Of a DNA stretch of 64,000 nucleotides, positions 7,082-15,544 are shown one piece after another (position 1 is the stretch's first letter; the number at the start of each line of letters is the position of its first letter). Source of the DNA: Paenibacillus harenae (GTDB lineage Bacteria > Bacillota > Bacilli > Paenibacillales > Paenibacillaceae); NCBI RefSeq assembly GCF_030812415.1, contig NZ_JAUSST010000005.1, positions 310,001-374,000 on the forward strand, in the 5' to 3' direction. Made by a program: the position numbers and the translations under genes. Under the pieces are notes generated by a model. It did not search any database, was not told the DNA's origin, and saw only the letters and a program-made list of their open reading frames with translations.

Positions 7082-8692
7082 CTAAACTCTAGTGACGGTA
7101 GCTGCGGATTCGCTTTGGGGTTCTATACTGCCCGCGGCAATGACTCGGTTGCGGCCGTTGCGCTTCGCAAAGTATAGCGCATCGTCGGCCTCGTGCAGCA
7201 ACGATTCCAGCGGCAGAGCCGATTGATACGCCTCCGTTACGCCGAAGCTGGCGGTAATCGAGATCGCATGCGAGCCGCTGATTAGCGGTGTCGAGGCAAT
7301 CTTCTGCCTTAATTGCTCGGCGGTCTGCAGCGCTTGTCCGAGCGCGGTATCCGGCACGCAGAGGACGAACTCTTCGCCGCCATACCGGGCAAAGGATGTT
7401 TCGGGCGAGATGATGCTCTTGACGAGACTTACGACATGATGGATCGCAAGATCGCCTACGCTGTGGCCGAAACGGTCGTTGATCGACTTGAAGAAGTCAA
7501 TGTCGATCAGGATAAGCGCCAGGGGTGCATGGTTAATCCTAGCTTGCCGAAGCTGCTCCGTTGCAATCTCCATAAAGTGAGTCCGATTATAGATGCCCGT
7601 CAGTCCGTCTATTTCGGCGAGTCTGCGCAGCTTGTTCTGCAATTGCATATGCTCGGTCATATCGATCATCACGATCGTGCGGCCGGCAATCTCGCCTTTC
7701 GTATTAAGCAGCTTAGAGGAGCGAACCCGGTAGTAATAGGTTTCGCCTCCTTTGATCCACTTCAATTCATGCTCGTATTCCTGCTTGCTTGTATCATTCA
7801 AATCGCCTTCGAATACGCCGGTGTCGGCCCCGCGCTTCCATACCTGCTCGATCGTCTTGCCAATGGCTGCAGGACTGAGGGACGGAATAATCGCTATTGC
7901 GGCACTGTTGTAGTCGAAGATTTTTCCAGACAAGTCAAGGACAAGCACTCCGTCGCGCATACTCTCGAAAATATGATCTCTTGCAATCGGCGCTACGGTG
8001 AGCATGCCTGTGGAGACGATTGCCCAAATATAGAGTGCCGAGGTTACGCACATCACGATCGGTACAGGGTCCATGCCAAGCGGGGTCATGCCGAGTACAT
8101 AGAATAGCGCGCCAAGCATCGGCAGCAGATGGCCAAGAATCATCGTGAAATTTTGTTTGCGGTAGACTGAGCTGGACTTGCGCGTATGCACGACCAGCAA
8201 GAAGATAGACACCAGCAGACAGCCGAATGTGTAAGCCCCGTGTACGAAATACCATCTGCCCGGGAAGATGTCTATCATGGGCGTCGGGGTATTCTCGCGC
8301 AAGTAAAGTACCTTGTAAAATAATCGATGGTAGTCGTTCGTCGTATTCATAATAAGCGTAATGGCCGGGATAACAAATAATACCCATCCTCTGCGGAATG
8401 CGGCAAATTTCTCCCTGCCAATGTAATGCAGAACGAGCAGTAGGCTGCTTGGCGCGATGAACGGCAAGCCTAAGTATTCGATATTCAGCCAAAACCTGAT
8501 TTCCTGTAGGGAGTCGCTCGATAGCTCGAAGACGAAGGCGAAGGTATAGATAGCGCTGAAGGCGGAGGACCAGATGAACGCCTTGGTGCCCGAGAAGTTG
8601 GTTTTCATGAAGTATGCGTATATGGCCAGCAGCACGCTAAGCACGCCTGAGATGATTACGAGAACGATGTAATCCGTAATAGTAATGTTCAT
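7082..8692 (-). CDS. Membrane diguanylate cyclase (7TM-PAS-GGDEF)
   Basis: Residues 1-225 form about seven membrane segments of the histidine-kinase-type 7TM N-terminal module. Residues about 235-345 are a PAS domain ('IFESMRDGVLVLDLSGKIFDYNSAA'). Residues about 350-520 are a GGDEF domain that makes cyclic di-GMP from two GTP. The active-site motif is intact as RYGGEEF, preceded by 'LILIDIDFFKSINDRFGHSVGD' with the metal-binding Asp. The RxxD product-inhibition site expected just before GGEEF is absent (the segment reads SPETSFARY), so feedback inhibition through it is unlikely. No EAL or HD-GYP domain is present. Confidence 0.93.
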   Translation of the reverse strand: MNITITDYIVLVIISGVLSVLLAIYAYFMKTNFSGTKAFIWSSAFSAIYTFAFVFELSSDSLQEIRFWLNIEYLGLPFIAPSSLLLVLHYIGREKFAAFRRGWVLFVIPAITLIMNTTNDYHRLFYKVLYLRENTPTPMIDIFPGRWYFVHGAYTFGCLLVSIFLLVVHTRKSSSVYRKQNFTMILGHLLPMLGALFYVLGMTPLGMDPVPIVMCVTSALYIWAIVSTGMLTVAPIARDHIFESMRDGVLVLDLSGKIFDYNSAAIAIIPSLSPAAIGKTIEQVWKRGADTGVFEGDLNDTSKQEYEHELKWIKGGETYYYRVRSSKLLNTKGEIAGRTIVMIDMTEHMQLQNKLRRLAEIDGLTGIYNRTHFMEIATEQLRQARINHAPLALILIDIDFFKSINDRFGHSVGDLAIHHVVSLVKSIISPETSFARYGGEEFVLCVPDTALGQALQTAEQLRQKIASTPLISGSHAISITASFGVTEAYQSALPLESLLHEADDALYFAKRNGRNRVIAAGSIEPQSESAATVTRV

Positions 8693-8716
8693 AAGTTACT
8701 CCAATCAAACGTTAAC

Positions 8717-8778
8717 GACTGCCGCCGTTCTCCGGCGATACAAGATCTTCCGCGTCGAAATACAAGCGCGCGGCAGTC
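8717..8778 (-). other. Inverted repeat in the leader of the diguanylate cyclase gene
   Basis: GACTGCCGC (8717-8725) and GCGGCAGTC (8770-8778) are perfect 9-base arms located 25-86 bases before the cyclase start codon. In RNA they could close a stem with a 44-base internal region. It does not match the GEMM cyclic-di-GMP riboswitch core as far as can be judged by eye. A candidate promoter (TTGAAC, 18 bases, TACACT on the minus strand near 8808-8837) lies upstream, so the arms would be transcribed. Confidence 0.4.
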
Positions 8779-8884
8779 GGGAAAAAATCGATATGGAGAT
8801 AGTGTAGCATACCCGGTTGCGAACGTTCAAAACATCTTTTGATAATATGCCTTATTCTTCCGTTCGGTAAAGAAGCGGCTCGCC

Positions 8885-11158
8885 CTATGGGCGGCCGCTT
8901 GCGGGCAAAGTAATCTCGGCGCATGTGCCTGCGCCCAGCGTGCTCCGGAACGCAAGAGTTCCCTTATGATTCGCGATGATCTGCTTGCTCACCATGATCC
9001 CGAGCCCGTTGCCGGTGCTCTTTCTCGTGAAGAACGGTTCGCCAAGCCGCTGCAGGTCTTCCTCGGACATGCCGTTTCCTTCATCGATGAAGCGGATAAT
9101 GACGTCGTTATTCGGGGAAGGCAATACTTCAATCGTCAACTGACCGCCGTCCATCATCGCTTCGACGCCGTTCTTCAGCAAATTAATGAACACCTGCTTG
9201 AGCTGATTGGACTCGCCTAATACCATAGTCGTTTCAATCTGCTTGTCTACCTTCAGTTGAACGTTGTTCAGTTTGGCTTCGGCATCGAGCAGGGTAACGA
9301 TTTGCTGCAGCGTATCGACGACATCGATCGGCTGCACATGGATCGCCTGCGGCTTCGCCAGCACAAGAAATTCGCTTACGATGAAGTTGATGCGGTCCAG
9401 TTCCTCCAGCATAATATCGAGATGGGCAGGGGACAGCTTGCCTGTCTGCTTCTGAAGCTGCATGAAGCCCCGCAGCGTCGTTAGCGGATTGCGCACCTCA
9501 TGGGCGACGCCTGCCGCCAGCTGGCCGACGACGGATAGCTTCTCCGATTGGCGCAACAGCTCCTCCGTTTGTTTCCTCGCCGTAATATTCCGGGAAATCG
9601 CGGCGACGGCAACAATCTCCCCTTGCTCGTCGCGTACCGACGAAAGCGTTATGCTCAGATCGATCAAGGCCCCCGACTTGCTGTAACGAACCGTTTCATA
9701 ATCGGTTATGGAGCCGCCTGCAAGTACCTTCCGTACGATCTCCCGATATTCCCGCTTATAAGCGTCCGGCACGTTGCCGAGCTGCTTGCCGAGCACCTCG
9801 TTCCGCGTCCAGCCGTACATCGTTTCAAAGGCCTTGTTTACCTGCGTGATACGTCCGTCCAGGTCCGCCACATGGATCGCATCGGCCGTATGATTGACGA
9901 ACGATTCCAAATATTGCTTCATGCTTTGCAGCTCCGTTGCGGAGTTCTTTAACTGCGTCATATAGCTGAACAGATTCGTGCCCATCGTATTGACGCGCGA
10001 GGCGAGCGTTCCGAGTTCGTCCTTGTTGCGAATCGTAATCGTTTCGCCGAAGTTGCCCGCAGCAATGTCGTTTACCTTGTACAGGATTTGATTTAACGAG
10101 CGCAACATGAAGCCGGCAATAAAGTAGCTCGCGAACATCGTCATAACGACAAGGCAAAGCGAGATGATGGAATGAACGAACAACTGGCGGTTCAACGAAT
10201 CCTTAATGCCGCTGAGATCGAACGTAAGGCCGATGACGTACGTTTTGTTAAGGATAATCGGAATGAAGCTGCGCATCACCTCTTTGCCGTTCATGACCTT
10301 CTTGATGGTGTGCATCTTGTTGTCGCCCAGCGCCAACTGGATATTGACCGAATCGACGTACGTATCTTTGTACTCGTAAGTTCCGAACGGGATATCGCGT
10401 ACGTCCAGATTATAGACGGGCTGGCCGTTCTTGATCTTAATAATCGGTTTTTTGCCGAAAAACTGCGGGTCGAAGCCCGTTACCTCCAGCAGATCGGGAT
10501 GGTCGGCCGCCAGCTTGCCGATAACGGCCCCGCTTCCTACTTTATCGTTGAAATCAAGGAAAATTTGTGCGTCAATAAACGGATTGATCATGTAATTGGT
10601 CGTTCCGTCGTAATAATAACCCCATTTGTTCGTAAAGTCGGGATCAGTCGAAGAAAAGTTGATCGGGCCGGACCAGAAGTTCGCGAGCCTCTGCCCTTTC
10701 GCTATTGAAACGTTATAATGGTCGAAGAGCTGGTTAAACGCGGTATACCAATAATCCCACGTTTTCGAACTTGCGCCGATTTCCTTCGGATAAGAAGACC
10801 TGGCCGCGACGATGTCGCCTTCCGTCCGTACCCAAAGCGTAATATGATCGACTCCAAGCTCGCTGCTCAGCGCAACCAATTGTTCGTTCGTTACGTTATC
10901 GATATCCGGGTCAAGCCTGTTTTTCACGGCTATGGCGGCCATGCGCAGCTTCTCGCCGATCGCATCCTCCATGAACCGTTTCGCTTTCTCGGAGCTTTCC
11001 ACGGATACGGCGACCTGCTTGGCGATATTCATCATTTGCTGCTCGGCATTGGCTTGCAGCTCTTGTTTGGAGGAGAAATGGTAGATCCCTATATTAAGCA
11101 TGAGGATAATGGCGACGATGGCCGATATGGATACGGAGAGCTTCGCTTTGATGGACAA
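8885..11158 (-). CDS. Membrane sensor histidine kinase (dCache-HAMP-PAS-HisKA)
   Basis: From the N terminus: a membrane segment (about residues 8-28), a long extracellular sensor region to about 330, a second membrane segment (SIISLCLVVMTMFASYFIAGF), a HAMP linker, and a PAS domain (VNHTADAIHVADLDGRITQVN). Then come a HisKA dimerisation helix with phospho-acceptor His in HEVRNPLTTLRGFMQ and an ATPase domain with boxes INLLKNGVEAM, DEGNGMS and STGNGLGI. The PAS plus HEVRNPLT pattern resembles sporulation kinases (KinA/KinE type). The TTG start at 11158 is chosen because GGGAGG lies 9 bases upstream; longer readings (ATG 11191, TTG 11218) lack a site. No response regulator is adjacent, which makes it an orphan kinase. 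Confidence 0.9.
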   Translation of the reverse strand: MSIKAKLSVSISAIVAIILMLNIGIYHFSSKQELQANAEQQMMNIAKQVAVSVESSEKAKRFMEDAIGEKLRMAAIAVKNRLDPDIDNVTNEQLVALSSELGVDHITLWVRTEGDIVAARSSYPKEIGASSKTWDYWYTAFNQLFDHYNVSIAKGQRLANFWSGPINFSSTDPDFTNKWGYYYDGTTNYMINPFIDAQIFLDFNDKVGSGAVIGKLAADHPDLLEVTGFDPQFFGKKPIIKIKNGQPVYNLDVRDIPFGTYEYKDTYVDSVNIQLALGDNKMHTIKKVMNGKEVMRSFIPIILNKTYVIGLTFDLSGIKDSLNRQLFVHSIISLCLVVMTMFASYFIAGFMLRSLNQILYKVNDIAAGNFGETITIRNKDELGTLASRVNTMGTNLFSYMTQLKNSATELQSMKQYLESFVNHTADAIHVADLDGRITQVNKAFETMYGWTRNEVLGKQLGNVPDAYKREYREIVRKVLAGGSITDYETVRYSKSGALIDLSITLSSVRDEQGEIVAVAAISRNITARKQTEELLRQSEKLSVVGQLAAGVAHEVRNPLTTLRGFMQLQKQTGKLSPAHLDIMLEELDRINFIVSEFLVLAKPQAIHVQPIDVVDTLQQIVTLLDAEAKLNNVQLKVDKQIETTMVLGESNQLKQVFINLLKNGVEAMMDGGQLTIEVLPSPNNDVIIRFIDEGNGMSEEDLQRLGEPFFTRKSTGNGLGIMVSKQIIANHKGTLAFRSTLGAGTCAEITLPASGRP

Positions 11159-11274
11159 CGGATCGTTCCTCCCAGGTGTCTTGGATGTCATCCTAACAAT
11201 TAGACGCCGGGAGGCCAAAATCCTGTTTTTTGACGTGTCGATATTGCGAGGGAAATTGTAGAGGTTTCGGGCGC

Positions 11275-11769
11275 TTAGGCGCGAGTGAACTGTTCTTCCT
11301 CTAGATACTGCTCTGCTTCTTCATAGGTTTCGAACGCCGATTCCAGGCTTAGGCCGGCATATACGTACCAGAGATCGTCTTCGAACTGCAACGTAAGCGT
11401 GGCGTTATCCGGGCCGACCCATGTTTCTTCCTTCGGCGCCTTCCGGTTGGAAGCCTTGCTCTTCGCGGGAGCGGCAGCTTGCAATCTTGGTGTCGTCGCA
11501 AGGGAGGTGATGGATTTCATAATCAACGCGCGAAGCTCGTCTTCGTTGTAATCGCGAATGTTGACCATGCCCTTGTCGTCGGTCTGGATGCCGTTCACGA
11601 GCCCGGCGAATACGAACCCGTTGCCGTTCGGATGCAGATGATAGACAACCGTTTTTTTCTCATGCGCGCTGTCCTCGAAGTGGAAGTTGACGCGTCCGAG
11701 CGACACGTTATGCTGAGTAAGCTCGGCGAACGATTGGATGATGGAAAGCTTCTGGTCAAAAGAAAGCAT
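11275..11769 (-). CDS. Conserved hypothetical protein
   Basis: This 164-residue soluble protein begins MLSFDQKLSIIQSF, with AAGGAGG 11 bases upstream; the 33 codons before it lack a ribosome binding site. Two similar beta-rich halves seem present: residues about 20-75 ('NVSLGRVNFHFEDSAHEKKTVVYHL') and about 125-160 ('TLTLQFEDDLWYVYAGLSLESAFETYEEAEQYL'). They are joined by a basic linker (AAPAKSKASNRKAPKEE). No family is recognised; an acid-rich C terminus and lack of signal peptide suggest a cytosolic role. Confidence 0.75.
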   Translation of the reverse strand: MLSFDQKLSIIQSFAELTQHNVSLGRVNFHFEDSAHEKKTVVYHLHPNGNGFVFAGLVNGIQTDDKGMVNIRDYNEDELRALIMKSITSLATTPRLQAAAPAKSKASNRKAPKEETWVGPDNATLTLQFEDDLWYVYAGLSLESAFETYEEAEQYLEEEQFTRA

Positions 11770-11836
11770 AGGCGAAGGAGCCTCCTTGAAGTGAGTATAT
11801 CGATAATTGTACACGATATAAGCGTTTTTATGCGAA

Positions 11837-11877
11837 CAATAGCCGTTGCCATCCGAGAGGGACGGCAACGGCCATTG
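11837..11877 (-). terminator. Hairpin after the small membrane protein gene
   Basis: CAATAGCCGTTGCC (11837-11850) pairs with GGCAACGGCCATTG (11864-11877) with one mismatch. It lies 18 bases past the stop of the gene at 11895. The following minus-strand sequence has no clear T-run, so efficiency is doubtful; it may be a processing or attenuation hairpin before the next gene. Confidence 0.5.
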
Positions 11878-11894
11878 CTGATTGGCTTAATTTA

Positions 11895-12398
11895 TTAGAT
11901 ATCTTTTTTCTTGGCGATCAACGTCAAGGCGCCGATAATGATAAGGGCGATCGCGACGAGCGGCTGGCTGAACAATAGCTTGTTATACAGCGTGCCTAGA
12001 GAGAAGACGGCGAAGAAGAGCAGCGACAGCACGGTGAGAATGTTGATCGGGATGAGCAGCCACTTGTTCCGGTTGCCGAACCAATAAAATTCGAACAAAC
12101 CGACGGCTGGCGCGAGGATGAAGCCCGGCCACATGTAGCCCCAGCTATCGAATAGCATGGAGAACTGGCACACGATGCCGACCGTGAACAGAACGCCGCC
12201 GGGGATCAACACGCCGATGCCCCTGCGTCCGAGCATCGAGAAGTACATCCAGTGGAAGAACAGGCCGAGCGGGATGACGAAGAGCGAAGGCCAGAAGTAT
12301 GCGAATATTTTGCCCGGTCCGAACGACTCGCCTTGATTCAGGAACAGGACGACACCGAGCAGCAGCAGCACCGCGCCGCTAATGGTTCTTGCATTCAT
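11895..12398 (-). CDS. Small membrane protein, LiaI/LiaF-like transmembrane region
   Basis: This 167-residue protein has five or six predicted membrane segments in hairpin pairs ('ISGAVLLLLGVVLFL', 'FWPSLFVIPLGLFFHWMYF', 'GVLIPGGVLFTVGIVCQF', 'WPGFILAPAVGLFEFYWFG', 'LLIPINILTVLSLLFFAVF', 'PLVAIALIIIGALTLI'). The 'GxxLLLLGVxLFL....FWPxxxIxLG' pattern matches the membrane part of LiaI/LiaF-like proteins linked to cell-envelope stress. There is no C-terminal LiaF domain. The start MNARTIS follows GGAG by 11 bases. A role in envelope stress is an inference only. Confidence 0.75.
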   Translation of the reverse strand: MNARTISGAVLLLLGVVLFLNQGESFGPGKIFAYFWPSLFVIPLGLFFHWMYFSMLGRRGIGVLIPGGVLFTVGIVCQFSMLFDSWGYMWPGFILAPAVGLFEFYWFGNRNKWLLIPINILTVLSLLFFAVFSLGTLYNKLLFSQPLVAIALIIIGALTLIAKKKDI

Positions 12399-12489
12399 TC
12401 GAAGGAACACTCCAATCTGATTTCAATTTGTTGTCATAAGCATAGCATATTTGTAAAAAACCTGTCCTCATGCTGGGGGTAACCGGGGA

Positions 12490-12509
12490 AACTGGACTAA
12501 AGTCTAGTT
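12490..12509. promoter_or_regulatory. 20-bp palindrome upstream of the small membrane protein
   Basis: AACTGGACTAAAGTCTAGTT reads the same on both strands except for one mismatched pair. It lies about 92 bases before the start of the minus-strand gene at 12398. A related sequence, CTAGACT followed by CCAGTC, sits at 15053-15070. A response-regulator or repressor operator is plausible; the protein is unknown. Confidence 0.45.
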
Positions 12510-12605
12510 CGCATATGAATGCTGGTGAACGCACGGTAAGCGCTTTTGCTGCTAAGGGTGTGTCGATGGCGGGATTACGCGTCTACAACTGTAATACGGC
12601 AGAAA

Positions 12606-12794
12606 TCTATGTTGGAATTTTGCAGTAACTTCCAGCATTTTTATATGTTCACACAAGCTACATTGGATAATTGCACAAACTTTTGCTTGTAAAATCATAG
12701 AAGGATGATTTTGAACAAAGTTAGTGCAGATATCCAACATAGCCCGCTTTCCTTACTCCTATCGAACGAAGTTAGTGCGATAATCCAACATAGC
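12606..12794. repeat. Interspersed element, family B, copy 1 (four units, two plus two inverted)
   Basis: Four 27-28 bp units of consensus GCTATGTTGGAT-N4-TGCAGTAACTTTG lie at 12606-12632 and 12657-12684 (plus) and at 12716-12743 and 12767-12794 (inverted). Starts are 51, 59 and 51 bp apart. The whole is symmetric about position 12700, where AAAATCAT-N6-ATGATTTT (12691-12712) forms a central hairpin. The gap 12411-12815 holds no gene; this element fills most of it. Confidence 0.85.
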
Positions 12795-12815
12795 TCATCT
12801 CACAAGCACATGACG

Positions 12816-14909
12816 TTATTCGGGATGGTTATGCGTTTCCGTTCCGACCTCGAACGGCGAGATGACGCCCTCATACATAAGATGCATCGTCATGCCCGCC
12901 GCGGCATGCTTCAGGTTGTGGCAATGATCCATCCAGAGGCCGGGATTATCCGCCATGAAAGCAACCTCATACACTTCGCCCGGAGCAACGTCAAGCGTAT
13001 CCGACCACCAAGGGCTACCGGTTACGTCCTCGCCATTGCGCGATAGGACGAGCATATGATGGCCGTGCAGATGCATCGGATGATCGACCGAGCTGCGGTT
13101 GACGATCGTGGTCTTGACGAGATCGTTTTCCCTCACGACAAACATCGGCGTATTCGGGAACACTTGACCGTTAATCGTGTCATAGGCAGCGAAGCCTCCG
13201 TTATAGAAGGCGAAGCGGTTATCCAGGATCATCGTGAATTCTCGGTCGAATTTGCTGTCTTGGCCAAAAGGCGTCTTCGCGGCCGTGCCGTAATGCGTCG
13301 GATCGAATACCGTCGTCTGCGGAATGGCCGGCGGCTCGCCTTTCCCGTCCGGGCTCATGAGCAAGCCAAGCTTCTTGCCACGGCCGACGCTCAGCAGAAC
13401 GGGATGATCGGGCATAATGAAGGTGACATCATAGCGTCCTCCCGTTATGAGTTCCAGGCGTTGATTGTTGAGATCGCCGGGCTCATGCAGGTCCGTGCCG
13501 TCAATGGCGGCTACCTGGAACGTCGTGCCGGTTAACGAATACGACTGCCTCACCCAATCGTCCGTATTGATGAGCCGCAGCCTGACAGGCGTTCCGGGTG
13601 CAATCGCTTTGCTCTGCAGCGTATCGTCCGCTCCGATCGCCATGCCCGCGTCATCCCATACATGCGTCATGATCGTAATATCTTCGTAGGCTTCGGCATG
13701 CGTATCTTCGTCAGGCTCGACGATAAGCGCCCCAAACAAGCCTTTCTCTACCGCTTCCTTGGAGTTCTGATGCGAGTGGTACCAGAACGTTCCGACCTGC
13801 TCGGCCATGAAGCGGTACGTATGCTTCCCGCCGGGCATGACGGCGTTCTGCGTCGCGCCTGCCACGCCATCCTCCGCATTGGGTACGTCAAGCCCATGCC
13901 AGTGCAGCGTGACGCCGCCTTCGATATCTTCATTCAGAAGCGTTACCTCGACAAGCTGGCCCTTCTTCACCCGAATCTCCGGTCCTGGGATTTGGCCGTT
14001 ATAGGTCCAAGCTTCTACGGTTTTGCCTGAACTCAGCTGGACACTCTTCTTCTTAGCTGTCAGCGCAAACTTCCGGTCGGCCTTGCCGGACTGCGGTCCG
14101 GTTAGCTCCGTAACCGGCACGGCAGCGCTTGCCAGCACCGGATCGCTTGCTTGATGATGGTTATGCCCGGCTGCAGCCGCGGCCATGCCATAATCGGGTT
14201 TGCCGGTCATCATGTTAAGCCGGTCGGGCAGCTTGCTGCCTTGCATAGCGGTGAGAAGCGGCACGCTGCAGACGGCGGCAATGGCAGCGTACGTGCCTGT
14301 AAGGCGCAGCCTGCGCCCCCATGGGCGGTAAATATACGTTTGCATCGATTCCGTCGCCTTCCGATTGCGATGCGATTGCAGCATCCACAGGAAGCAGGCG
14401 AGCACGGTTAGCAGCGTCAGCGGAATGGTGAGATACGTCCAAGCAAACGGAATCGGCGGCACGAATGCAAAATAAAACAAACCGGCGCCGATCAAAGCGG
14501 CGAACTGATAAGGGGCGACGAGCAGCGGCTCCGTCGCTTGCCTGCGTCGCGACAGATCGGGGACGGCATCCGTCTGCATCCGCGTCCGGGCCAGCAGCAT
14601 GCGTACGCGCGGCATGGCGCCGAACCAGACGAACAGCACACCTATGAAGGCCAGCGGCGTCCGCAGCAGCAGACGGTCGAGCCAGAGCAGCGGATGCGCG
14701 TTCAACGCAAGGAAAATGTCCGCTGCCGCCATGGTCGCAGCGAGAACGGTGAGCGATACCGTCCAGAACACCATTTTGCGCGTACGCTTGTGAAGCTCCT
14801 TCTCCGTCCGGTAATAAATGAGCTTGGAAGCTTTGTTAGCTGCGATCAATGAAAATATGACGAATAGCATGAGTGCGCCAAGCTCGGTGTTGATGGCAAT
14901 GGAAAACAT
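12816..14909 (-). CDS. Membrane-anchored multicopper oxidase
   Basis: Residues 1-215 contain about six membrane segments; residues about 290-690 are a three-cupredoxin multicopper oxidase facing outward. All copper sites are visible: HWHG (about residue 335), WYHSH (about 378), HPMHLHGHH (about 600) and HCHNLKHAAAGM (about 655), with Met as the type 1 axial ligand. Such enzymes oxidise Cu(I), Mn(II) or phenolic compounds with O2. A His-rich stretch (GHNHHQAS) precedes the oxidase domain and the protein ends ETHNHPE, possible copper-collecting segments. The fusion to a multi-pass membrane domain is uncommon for the family, though seen in Bacillales. The substrate is unknown. Confidence 0.92.
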   Translation of the reverse strand: MFSIAINTELGALMLFVIFSLIAANKASKLIYYRTEKELHKRTRKMVFWTVSLTVLAATMAAADIFLALNAHPLLWLDRLLLRTPLAFIGVLFVWFGAMPRVRMLLARTRMQTDAVPDLSRRRQATEPLLVAPYQFAALIGAGLFYFAFVPPIPFAWTYLTIPLTLLTVLACFLWMLQSHRNRKATESMQTYIYRPWGRRLRLTGTYAAIAAVCSVPLLTAMQGSKLPDRLNMMTGKPDYGMAAAAAGHNHHQASDPVLASAAVPVTELTGPQSGKADRKFALTAKKKSVQLSSGKTVEAWTYNGQIPGPEIRVKKGQLVEVTLLNEDIEGGVTLHWHGLDVPNAEDGVAGATQNAVMPGGKHTYRFMAEQVGTFWYHSHQNSKEAVEKGLFGALIVEPDEDTHAEAYEDITIMTHVWDDAGMAIGADDTLQSKAIAPGTPVRLRLINTDDWVRQSYSLTGTTFQVAAIDGTDLHEPGDLNNQRLELITGGRYDVTFIMPDHPVLLSVGRGKKLGLLMSPDGKGEPPAIPQTTVFDPTHYGTAAKTPFGQDSKFDREFTMILDNRFAFYNGGFAAYDTINGQVFPNTPMFVVRENDLVKTTIVNRSSVDHPMHLHGHHMLVLSRNGEDVTGSPWWSDTLDVAPGEVYEVAFMADNPGLWMDHCHNLKHAAAGMTMHLMYEGVISPFEVGTETHNHPE

Positions 14910-14936
14910 ATACGTTAGCCCCCAGTATTAGTGAAA

Positions 14937-14965
14937 TAAATATCCGTTCAAAATCGTTATATCAA
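14937..14965 (-). promoter_or_regulatory. Putative sigma-A promoter of the multicopper oxidase gene
   Basis: On the minus strand TTGATA (14965-14960) and TATTTA (14942-14937) are separated by 17 bases, about 27 bases before the start codon. The rest of the gap 14966-15138 holds the CTAGACT/CCAGTC inverted sequence at 15053-15070 and no other recognised feature. Confidence 0.5.
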
Positions 14966-15138
14966 GGTGAAACGGCACCCTTATAATTCTTATATATTAA
15001 ATGGTATCCGCTGCGGGCGATGCCCAAAACCGCCGATAGTCTTAGGCCCGCACTAGACTTGCGTCCAGTCTTTTGACGAATGAACGGAGGGTCTACAAAT
15101 AGCGGAAATAGTTCCTATCAAACGACAATATACACCTC

Positions 15139-15166
15139 TTGTTAACTTCTATGAAAGCGCTACAAT
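15139..15166 (+). promoter_or_regulatory. Putative promoter of the Glu/Ala-rich protein gene
   Basis: TTGTTA (15139-15144) and TACAAT (15161-15166) are 16 bases apart, about 30 bases before the start codon. The spacer contains GAAAGCGC, a partial match to a catabolite-responsive element. Confidence 0.5.
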
Positions 15167-15195
15167 TAAGGTATTAAGAAGCAGGAGGTGAATAT

Positions 15196-15432
15196 ATGAG
15201 CCAAGAACAAGAGATTGAATTGGTAGTTGCGGAAGAAGCCGCGGAAGCGATTTCGGAGGAGGCTGCAGCTGAAGAGGCTGCTGCCGCAGACGAGGAAATC
15301 GCCCAGGAAGAAGAGGCTGCTGCGGACGAATCGTCCGAGGAAGCAGCCGAAGAAGAAGCTGCCGAGGAAGAAGCGGCAGCAGAAGAGGAAGCAGAGGCCG
15401 CCGAAGAGGCGGATGAATCGCAAACGGACTAA
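15196..15432 (+). CDS. Extremely acidic Glu/Ala-rich small protein
   Basis: This 78-residue protein is almost entirely Glu, Ala and Asp (for example EEAAEEEAAEEEAAAEEE), with no Lys, Arg, aromatic, Cys or His. It has an excellent AGGAGG site 7 bases before the ATG, a promoter upstream and a strong terminator downstream, so it is a genuine expressed gene and not a chance ORF. The composition predicts a highly charged, soluble, partly helical or disordered chain. Possible roles are ion or protein buffering or a spore or stress factor; nothing in the sequence decides. Repeated GAAGAA and GCNGCN codons make the gene prone to length variation. Confidence 0.8.
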   Translation: MSQEQEIELVVAEEAAEAISEEAAAEEAAAADEEIAQEEEAAADESSEEAAEEEAAEEEAAAEEEAEAAEEADESQTD

Positions 15433-15456
15433 TGATGGTTATCATTTTAAAATAAG

Positions 15457-15502
15457 AAGGCTGTTTCCCCGGTTGAGAAGTTGCGGAGAAGCAGCCTTTT
15501 TG
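15457..15502 (+). terminator. Terminator of the Glu/Ala-rich gene
   Basis: AAGGCTG (15457-15463) pairs with CAGCCTT (15492-15498), extended inward by TTCCCC against GGAGAA, and is followed by a T-run, 25 bases past the stop codon. Confidence 0.8.
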
Positions 15503-15544
15503 GCGTGCTCGTTTTAGAGAGCCATATATTGTTTTACGGTAAAT

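Noticed and set aside
8717..8778. Cyclic di-GMP (GEMM) riboswitch before the cyclase gene
   Set aside because: The inverted repeat is present but the conserved GEMM core and tetraloop-receptor pattern are not visible.
14151..14852. Plus-strand frames opposite the multicopper oxidase membrane region
   Set aside because: Antisense to a gene with all four copper motifs; no start signals or recognisable domains.
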